From Desulfobulbaceae bacterium UBA5628 (lineage in GTDB: Bacteria; Desulfobacterota; Desulfobulbia; Desulfobulbales; Desulfurivibrionaceae), in assembly GCA_002421565.1 (NCBI GenBank), contig DIKC01000196.1, positions 1-10,403 of the forward strand: a stretch of 10,403 nt of DNA, given 5' to 3'. The first letter of the stretch is position 1. Every line of letters starts with the position of its first letter. The notes under the pieces are model-generated. The model saw nothing but the letters and a program-made list of their open reading frames with translations, ran no database searches and was not told the DNA's origin. Position numbers and translations under genes: made by a program. Positions 5,557-10,403 of the stretch are shown one piece after another.

Positions 5557-6536
5557 CCCTTCACCTTTCCGTGCAGGATTGAGCCGGGGAGGCTGTATTT
5601 GTAGAAAGTGCCGGCGTAGTCGGGAATATCGTCGAGGATTTTGGCGATGGTAGCGGCCAGCTCCTCTTCGTTCTTGCCCTCGCCGAGATCCAGCACCGAG
5701 CCCAGGGCGCCGATCATTGCCGCCCCCTGGTCTTCGACCCCGGCCGGGGGGCCGTAGCAGCCGGTGCAGGGCATTCCCACCTGGGGGCAGAGAGCGCCGC
5801 AGCCCTCGCGGGTGGCGATCCCCATGCAGAGCAGGCCCTGTTCCAGGAGGCAGCTTTCCTTATCCGGGGTGATCTGGTGGTTGCGGTAGAGGTGCTTGAT
5901 TTTTTTCTCTTCGATCTTGCGCGGGCATTCGTGGCAGACCGCCAGCTTGCCGGCCCCCAGGACATGGTCCGGCGGTGGGGTGGCGCCGGAGAGCAGGGTT
6001 TCCACCGCCTGCCAGATTCGGGGCGGCTCCGGCGGGCAGCCGGGGATGAAAAAATCCACCCCCACCACCTGGGCCAGGGTTTGCACCCGCTCGGAAAATT
6101 CCGGCAGGTGCAACTCCCCTTCCGGCACCCGGCTGCGGGTTTGGGGGATGATCCCGGCGGGGTTATCGAGGCTGGGGTTGTCGAGATAGACGGTGTTGAA
6201 AATAGCGGCGCGGTCGTAGAGATTGGCCAGGCCGGGAATGCAGCCTTCAACGGCGCAGGAGCCGAAGGCGATCAGGGTTTGCGATTTGCGCCGCAGCAGT
6301 TCGGCCATCTCCCGGTTTTCGGCGGTACGAATCGCCCCGTTGAAGAGGGTGACGGCAATGGCGCCATCAGCCAGGGCCTCGATATCGGCCTTTTTGGTGT
6401 CGAGCAGGCAGGGGCAGAAGAAGAGCTCGAAGGCGGCGTCGATCTCCAGAATCCTTTCGTGGAGGTTGACCACCGCAATCTCGCAGCCGCCGCAGGCCGC
6501 CGCCCAATAAATCGCCAATTTCGGTTTTGCCGTCAT
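5553..6536 (-). CDS. [NiFe] hydrogenase small (iron-sulfur) subunit, MvhG-like
   Basis: The 327 residues carry electrons from the NiFe site. Cys15, Cys18, Cys94 (FGSC) and Cys167 (IPGCPPEP) are the ligands of the proximal 4Fe-4S cluster. Eight further Cys at 201, 204, 229, 237, 246, 250, 257 and 260 (CHEC, GCGALCP, PCTGC) allow two more clusters. There is no twin-arginine signal or membrane anchor, so the enzyme is cytoplasmic. The motif IPGLANLYDR is typical of MvhG/VhuG-like proteins. The start at 6536 follows GGAGGGG by six bases and overlaps the stop of the diguanylate cyclase as ATGA, so its translation is probably coupled to a signalling gene. Longer upstream frames would run inside the cyclase gene and are rejected. 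Confidence 0.93.
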   Translation of the reverse strand: MTAKPKLAIYWAAACGGCEIAVVNLHERILEIDAAFELFFCPCLLDTKKADIEALADGAIAVTLFNGAIRTAENREMAELLRRKSQTLIAFGSCAVEGCIPGLANLYDRAAIFNTVYLDNPSLDNPAGIIPQTRSRVPEGELHLPEFSERVQTLAQVVGVDFFIPGCPPEPPRIWQAVETLLSGATPPPDHVLGAGKLAVCHECPRKIEEKKIKHLYRNHQITPDKESCLLEQGLLCMGIATREGCGALCPQVGMPCTGCYGPPAGVEDQGAAMIGALGSVLDLGEGKNEEELAATIAKILDDIPDYAGTFYKYSLPGSILHGKVKG

Positions 6537-8206
6537 TGCTCGCCCCTCCAGGCCGCCACTTGGTTGCGGCCGCCGTGCTTGCCCTCGTAAAGGGCCTCGT
6601 CCGCCGCCTTCCACAACGCAACCGGCCCGTCGCAATCGGCCAGGGAAGCAATCCCGCAACTGAAGGTGGAGTTGAACGTGGTCTCGCCGACGCGAAATTC
6701 AACGGCCGCGTAGCTCTCCCTGATCTCATTCATGATCCTGATCGCGGTCGCCGGATCGCAGCCGGTCAGGATGGCCCCGAACTCCTCGCCGCCGAAACGG
6801 CAGACAATATCGGTGTTCCGCAGCCGCTGTTGCAGCAGGCGAGCCAGGGTGATCAACACCTGATCGCCGACCGCGTGGCCGTAGGTATCGTTGACCTGTT
6901 TGAACAAATCGACATCGATGATGGCCAGGCAGAGCTGGCTGCCGTTGCGGCGGGCGGTGCCGGCGGCCAGTTTGAGATGCTCCTTGCCGGCGGTATGGTT
7001 GTAAAGCCCGGTCATGGCGTCGTGGACCATCCGGGCGCGGACGCTTTTCATCCGCTCGGCCCGCACCGCCACCGAACTGATCAGGTGCCAGGGCTTGATC
7101 GGCTTGGTGAGAAACTCGTCTCCCCCCATGCAGATGGCGTGCAGTTGCTTGTCGGAGTCGATCTCGGTGGAAAGATAGACAATGGGAATCCCGAAAGAGG
7201 TGGAGGACTGGCGAATCACCTTGGCCAGCTCCATGCCGTTGCAGCCCGGCATGTACATGTCCATCAGGATCAGGTCCGGCTTGAACTCGGCCAGAGCGGC
7301 CAGACTGGCCAGGGGATCGGTCACCACCCTGGTCCGCATTCCCGCGTCTTCGAGAATTTCGGCATGATAGGCCGCCAGTTGGGGATCGTCGTCGATAATC
7401 ATGATCTGGTAGGGTTCGGGCTTTTCCACCTGGGTCAGGACCGTGAGCACGGCGCATAGCTCGGTCATATCCACCGGCTTGACGAAATAGCCCTTGGCCC
7501 CGGCCCGGACCGCCGCCAGCCGGGCGGTAATATCGTCGCGGCCGGAAATAAAGACGGTCGGCACCCGCGGCCCTTCTGCCTGCAGTTCCAGCATCAGGTC
7601 GGTCCCCCCCAGGGGCCGATCGGGGAAGACAATATCCATGATCACCGCATCGGGCTGCTCGGTCAAAGAGGCCAGGCGCATCTCTTCCAACTCCACGAAA
7701 ACCGAGACGTCAAAACCAAAGCATTGCAACTGGGTGGCCAGATTACGGGCGAGATGTTCGTCATCCTCGCAGATATAAACCAGCTTCCGCTCCCGTTCCA
7801 CCTTGTCCCGGCGCAGCGGCGGCACCTTTTCCCGGTCGGGGAAGCTGGTCTGCTCCGCCAGGGCCAGTTGCTCCACTTCCCGTTGCAAACGCACCAACTG
7901 TTCCTGGATCAACCGCTGCCAATCCTGATCGCGGGCGATTTCGCCCTCCATCGCCTTACGGGCCGCCAGTTCGGCCTCGGCGGCAATCGCGCCCAAAACC
8001 GTGAGGCCGAAAGAGGCGCTGCCGCCCCGCAGGGTGTGGAGCAGGCGGTGCAGCTTCTCCAGGCCGTCCGGGCCGCCTTGGTCAGCGATCAGGGCGGCGT
8101 AGGAATCACGGATCGCCGCCAGTTGGGCCGGGAGTTGCTCGATAAAAGCCAGCCGGATTTTACGCAGCTTTTCGTTGAGAGAACCGCTTTTTTTGTCGTC
8201 TTGCAT
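6533..8206 (-). CDS. HPt-REC-REC-GGEEF diguanylate cyclase
   Basis: The 557-residue cytoplasmic protein has four domains. An HPt domain (about 15-115) carries His57 in LLHTLRGGSASFG. REC1 (about 141-258) has Asp191, Ser221 and Lys243. REC2 (about 266-385) has Asp316, Ser346 and Lys368. The GGDEF domain (about 390-555) has DVDLFK at 431-436 and the active GGEEF at 472-476. RNTD at 463-466 sits five residues before GGEEF and matches the RxxD inhibitory site. It should make c-di-GMP from two GTP when phosphorylated, probably by the CheA-like kinase upstream, and its HPt may pass phosphate to another receiver. No transmembrane segment is present. AGGGG lies about seven bases before the start. The CheY-like gene is 47 bases upstream, and the gene runs by ATGA overlap into the hydrogenase small subunit. 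Confidence 0.93.
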   Translation of the reverse strand: MQDDKKSGSLNEKLRKIRLAFIEQLPAQLAAIRDSYAALIADQGGPDGLEKLHRLLHTLRGGSASFGLTVLGAIAAEAELAARKAMEGEIARDQDWQRLIQEQLVRLQREVEQLALAEQTSFPDREKVPPLRRDKVERERKLVYICEDDEHLARNLATQLQCFGFDVSVFVELEEMRLASLTEQPDAVIMDIVFPDRPLGGTDLMLELQAEGPRVPTVFISGRDDITARLAAVRAGAKGYFVKPVDMTELCAVLTVLTQVEKPEPYQIMIIDDDPQLAAYHAEILEDAGMRTRVVTDPLASLAALAEFKPDLILMDMYMPGCNGMELAKVIRQSSTSFGIPIVYLSTEIDSDKQLHAICMGGDEFLTKPIKPWHLISSVAVRAERMKSVRARMVHDAMTGLYNHTAGKEHLKLAAGTARRNGSQLCLAIIDVDLFKQVNDTYGHAVGDQVLITLARLLQQRLRNTDIVCRFGGEEFGAILTGCDPATAIRIMNEIRESYAAVEFRVGETTFNSTFSCGIASLADCDGPVALWKAADEALYEGKHGGRNQVAAWRGEQ

Positions 8207-8253
8207 CCCGCTATCCCCTCTCCCCGAAACGGAAATAAAAATCCGCCAAGCAG

Positions 8254-8610
8254 CTAAGCCAAAAGTTTTTCCACCAGTTCCGGCAAGGTTGCCGCCAACT
8301 CTTCATCCTTGGTGATAACCGCGTCAAGTTCGGGATGGGCCAGGCCCAGCGGCCCGGCATCGTCGCCGGTCAGGAGCACAAAGGGTCGCTGGTAGCCCTG
8401 CCGGCGCAAAGCCTGAAAAAGCTCCAGGCCATCCATGCCCGGCATGTTCATGTCCGAAACCACCAGCCGGAGATCGGCGGCGGCCGCCTGCTTGGCTAAG
8501 GCCTCGGGGCCGCTTTCGGCGGTAAGCACCGTCAAGCCGGCATCCTCGAGAATCATGCCGGTCATCCCCAAGGTAAAGGGATCGTCATCCACCAATAATA
8601 TTTCAGCCAT
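8254..8610 (-). CDS. Single-domain CheY-like response regulator
   Basis: The 118 residues form one receiver domain with no output domain. The acidic pocket is LVDDDP, the phosphoacceptor is Asp53 in VVSDMNMPGMDG, the switch Thr is Thr81 in VLLTGDD, and the conserved Lys is Lys101 in VITKDE. The usual KP after the Lys is replaced by KD, and the alpha-4 region is short. It probably accepts phosphate from the CheA-type kinase, whose stop codon lies 29 bases upstream, and may either signal to an unseen partner or act as a phosphate sink. A GGGAG ribosome site precedes the ATG. Confidence 0.92.
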   Translation of the reverse strand: MAEILLVDDDPFTLGMTGMILEDAGLTVLTAESGPEALAKQAAAADLRLVVSDMNMPGMDGLELFQALRRQGYQRPFVLLTGDDAGPLGLAHPELDAVITKDEELAATLPELVEKLLA

Positions 8611-8639
8611 GATTATTCTCCCTTTGCTGCTCCACCCGC

Positions 8640-10403
8640 TTATCCCAGCAGGCTGCGGACCGTGTCCAGCAGATTGGATTGATCGAAGGAACCCTTGACG
8701 ATATAAGCGTCGGCGCCGACCGCAATCCCCCGCCGTTTGTCCTCGTCCTTTTCCCGCGAAGTGACGATGACGATCGGGATTTCCCGATAACGCTCGTCGC
8801 CCCGCAGCCGCTCGGTGAGAGAAAACCCGTCCAGCCGCGGCATTTCTACATCGGTGACCACCAGATCGTACTGAACGGCGGCAACTTTTTCCAGGGCATC
8901 CTCGCCGTCTTCGGCAGTGGCAACCTCGTAGCCATAGGCTTCCAGGATGCTTTTTTCCAGTTCCCGGGTATTGAACGAGTCATCGACCACCAGCACGGAA
9001 TAACGCTTCACTTCCGTTGCCTGGGCCGGACGGGGAGCGGCGGTGCGTCCGCCTCCGGCCCGAGCCCGGCGGATCAACTCCGGCCCATGCAGCACCGTGA
9101 TGATCCGATCCCGCGCCCCCAGGGTCAGCCCGGCCAGCAGCCGCAAGCCCCGCATATGAACGGGCAACGGCTTGACCACCATTTCCTCTCGCCCGATAAC
9201 CTCGTCCACGATCAATCCCAGCTTTTCCTGGCCGTCCCGCACGATGATCAAGGTCACGGAATTTGCCGCCTCCGGTTGCCCGGCCCGGACAACCGCGACC
9301 AGTTCCGCCAACTCGATCACCGGAATCAACTGATTACGCAAACGAATCGCCGAGGTGGTGACTATTTTGATGATTTCCGTTGGCGGCACGGAGATTATTT
9401 CCACCAAAGAGGTGGCCGGCAGGGCCAGCACCTGCTCTCCGACCCGCACCAAAAACAGCGAGAAAACCGCAAGATTGAGGGGCAAGCGGAGGGTGATCGT
9501 GGTCCCCCGCCCTTCCCGGCTTTTGATGGCCACCGAACCGCGCAGTTCATCGACAATATTCTTGCGCACCACATCCATTCCCACCCCGCGGCCGGAAAGG
9601 TCGGTAATGATCGGGCTGGTGCTGAAACCGGGCAGGAAGATCAGGTTGGTTATTTCCGCTTCGCTCATCCCCGCCATGATCTCCGGGTCCACCAGCTTTT
9701 TGGCCAAGGCTTTCTCTTTGACCTTGTCAAGCGGAATCCCCCGGCCATCGTCCTCAAGCGTAATGCAGACCCCGGCGCTGTCATACTCGGCCAGGAGGCG
9801 AACCGTACCCTTGGCCGGTTTTGCGACGGCCTCGCGCTCGGCCGGGCTTTCCATGCCATGATCCAAGGCGTTACGGATCATGTGCATCAAGGAATCCCCG
9901 ATCCGTTCGATAATTTTCCGGTCCAATTCGGTATCGCCGCCCTCGACCACGAAATCGACCTCCCGGCCGCGCTCCCGGGCCAGATCCCTGACCGTCCGCC
10001 GCAGGGGATCGAAAATCGTGGTCAGGGGCTGCATCCGCAGCTTGAGAGCGGAATTCTGCAAGGCAACAATAAGCTGCTCTTCAAGATGAAAATCATCATC
10101 CATCGCGGCCAGGCCATGCCGCCATTCCCGCCGCCAGCCGCGCCCGCCGTCCCCCGGTTCCGCTTCGCTCGCGGGTAAGCGCCGCTCAAGTTCACGCAAA
10201 TGGACCAAGTGATCCTTGAGCTTGCCGTGTTCGGAGACAATCTCCCCCATCAACCCGACCAACTCGTCGAGTTTGTCGGAATTGACCCGCAAATAATCGG
10301 ACATTTTGGCCTTAACCGGCGTTTCTTGGGCCGGAGCCGGGGCCGGAACTGGGGCCGGGGCTGGGGCCGGGGGCTGGGGCACTTCGGGGACGGATTTTAA
10401 ATC
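8640..10403 (-). CDS. CheA-type hybrid histidine kinase with C-terminal receiver, partial (N-terminus beyond the right edge)
   Basis: The frame is open to the right edge, so the start and the HPt (P1) domain are not seen. Visible in order, counting from the GTG codon at 10382: a Pro/Ala linker (1-25), the P3 dimerisation region (about 27-135), a P4 ATPase domain with N box HMIRNALDHGME (167-178), DDGRGI (211-216), F box near 248-255 and GRGVGMDVV (264-272), a CheW-like P5 (about 303-440), and a receiver (461-580) with Asp511. Such CheA-REC hybrids occur in Wsp, Frz and type IV pilus chemosensory systems. The cyclase downstream makes a Wsp-like c-di-GMP output the best guess. Receptor, CheW and methylation genes would be expected to the right. 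The protein is cytoplasmic and would join a receptor array. The P3 region contains an Arg/Glu/Gly-rich insertion around 70-92. Confidence 0.93.
   Translation of the reverse strand, partial: DLKSVPEVPQPPAPAPAPVPAPAPAQETPVKAKMSDYLRVNSDKLDELVGLMGEIVSEHGKLKDHLVHLRELERRLPASEAEPGDGGRGWRREWRHGLAAMDDDFHLEEQLIVALQNSALKLRMQPLTTIFDPLRRTVRDLARERGREVDFVVEGGDTELDRKIIERIGDSLMHMIRNALDHGMESPAEREAVAKPAKGTVRLLAEYDSAGVCITLEDDGRGIPLDKVKEKALAKKLVDPEIMAGMSEAEITNLIFLPGFSTSPIITDLSGRGVGMDVVRKNIVDELRGSVAIKSREGRGTTITLRLPLNLAVFSLFLVRVGEQVLALPATSLVEIISVPPTEIIKIVTTSAIRLRNQLIPVIELAELVAVVRAGQPEAANSVTLIIVRDGQEKLGLIVDEVIGREEMVVKPLPVHMRGLRLLAGLTLGARDRIITVLHGPELIRRARAGGGRTAAPRPAQATEVKRYSVLVVDDSFNTRELEKSILEAYGYEVATAEDGEDALEKVAAVQYDLVVTDVEMPRLDGFSLTERLRGDERYREIPIVIVTSREKDEDKRRGIAVGADAYIVKGSFDQSNLLDTVRSLLG

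Noticed and set aside
6527..7459. Plus-strand open frame of 310 codons
   Set aside because: It is antisense to the diguanylate cyclase and has Gly/Ala/His-rich composition typical of an opposite-strand shadow.
8679..10178. Plus-strand open frame of 499 codons
   Set aside because: It is antisense to the CheA-type kinase, whose ATPase, CheW and receiver motifs are unambiguous.

Overview
The window is about 10.4 kb, and almost every intact gene lies on the minus strand. High G+C, an Mvh-like cytoplasmic [NiFe] hydrogenase and many two-component proteins suggest an anaerobic, hydrogen-using Desulfobacterota bacterium, perhaps of the Desulfurivibrio/Desulfobulbales type. This placement is an inference from protein character, not a database match.

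Right half, reading right to left along the minus strand: (1) a CheA-type hybrid histidine kinase whose N-terminal part lies beyond the right edge (8640-10403); (2) a single-domain CheY-like receiver (8254-8610); (3) a four-domain HPt-REC-REC-GGEEF diguanylate cyclase (6533-8206); (4) a [NiFe] hydrogenase small subunit (5553-6536); (5) the large subunit (4066-5556); (6) a dinD gene (3163-4008); (7) a hydrogenase maturation endopeptidase (2676-3131). The cyclase/small-subunit and small/large-subunit junctions are both 4-base ATGA overlaps, so a Wsp-like chemosensory c-di-GMP module is translationally joined to a hydrogenase. dinD sits between the large-subunit gene and its protease. It is flanked by two near-identical 50-base copies of the large-subunit/protease junction, so it looks like a late insertion that left both hydrogenase genes intact and a 34-codon stub of the protease start behind.

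Left half: a lower-G+C, patchwork region. A minus-strand two-gene unit (1266-2608) encodes an HNH endonuclease, broken by a one-base insertion, and a protein with a PD-(D/E)XK-like signature. Its promoter region has a perfect TATAAT and a 9+9 base inverted repeat over the -35. Beyond it lie a 5'-truncated DUF4160 remnant and a DUF2442 gene truncated at its 3' end by what looks like an insertion-sequence end. Next come IS-end-like repeats, an IS21 end with the 3' part of istB, and, at the left edge, a response-regulator gene with a deletion that removes its phosphoacceptor Asp.

Overall, a coherent signalling-plus-hydrogenase operon abuts a decaying island of mobile elements and possible defence genes. 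The most unusual points are the Che/c-di-GMP/hydrogenase fusion operon and the dinD insertion bounded by a 50-base duplication.
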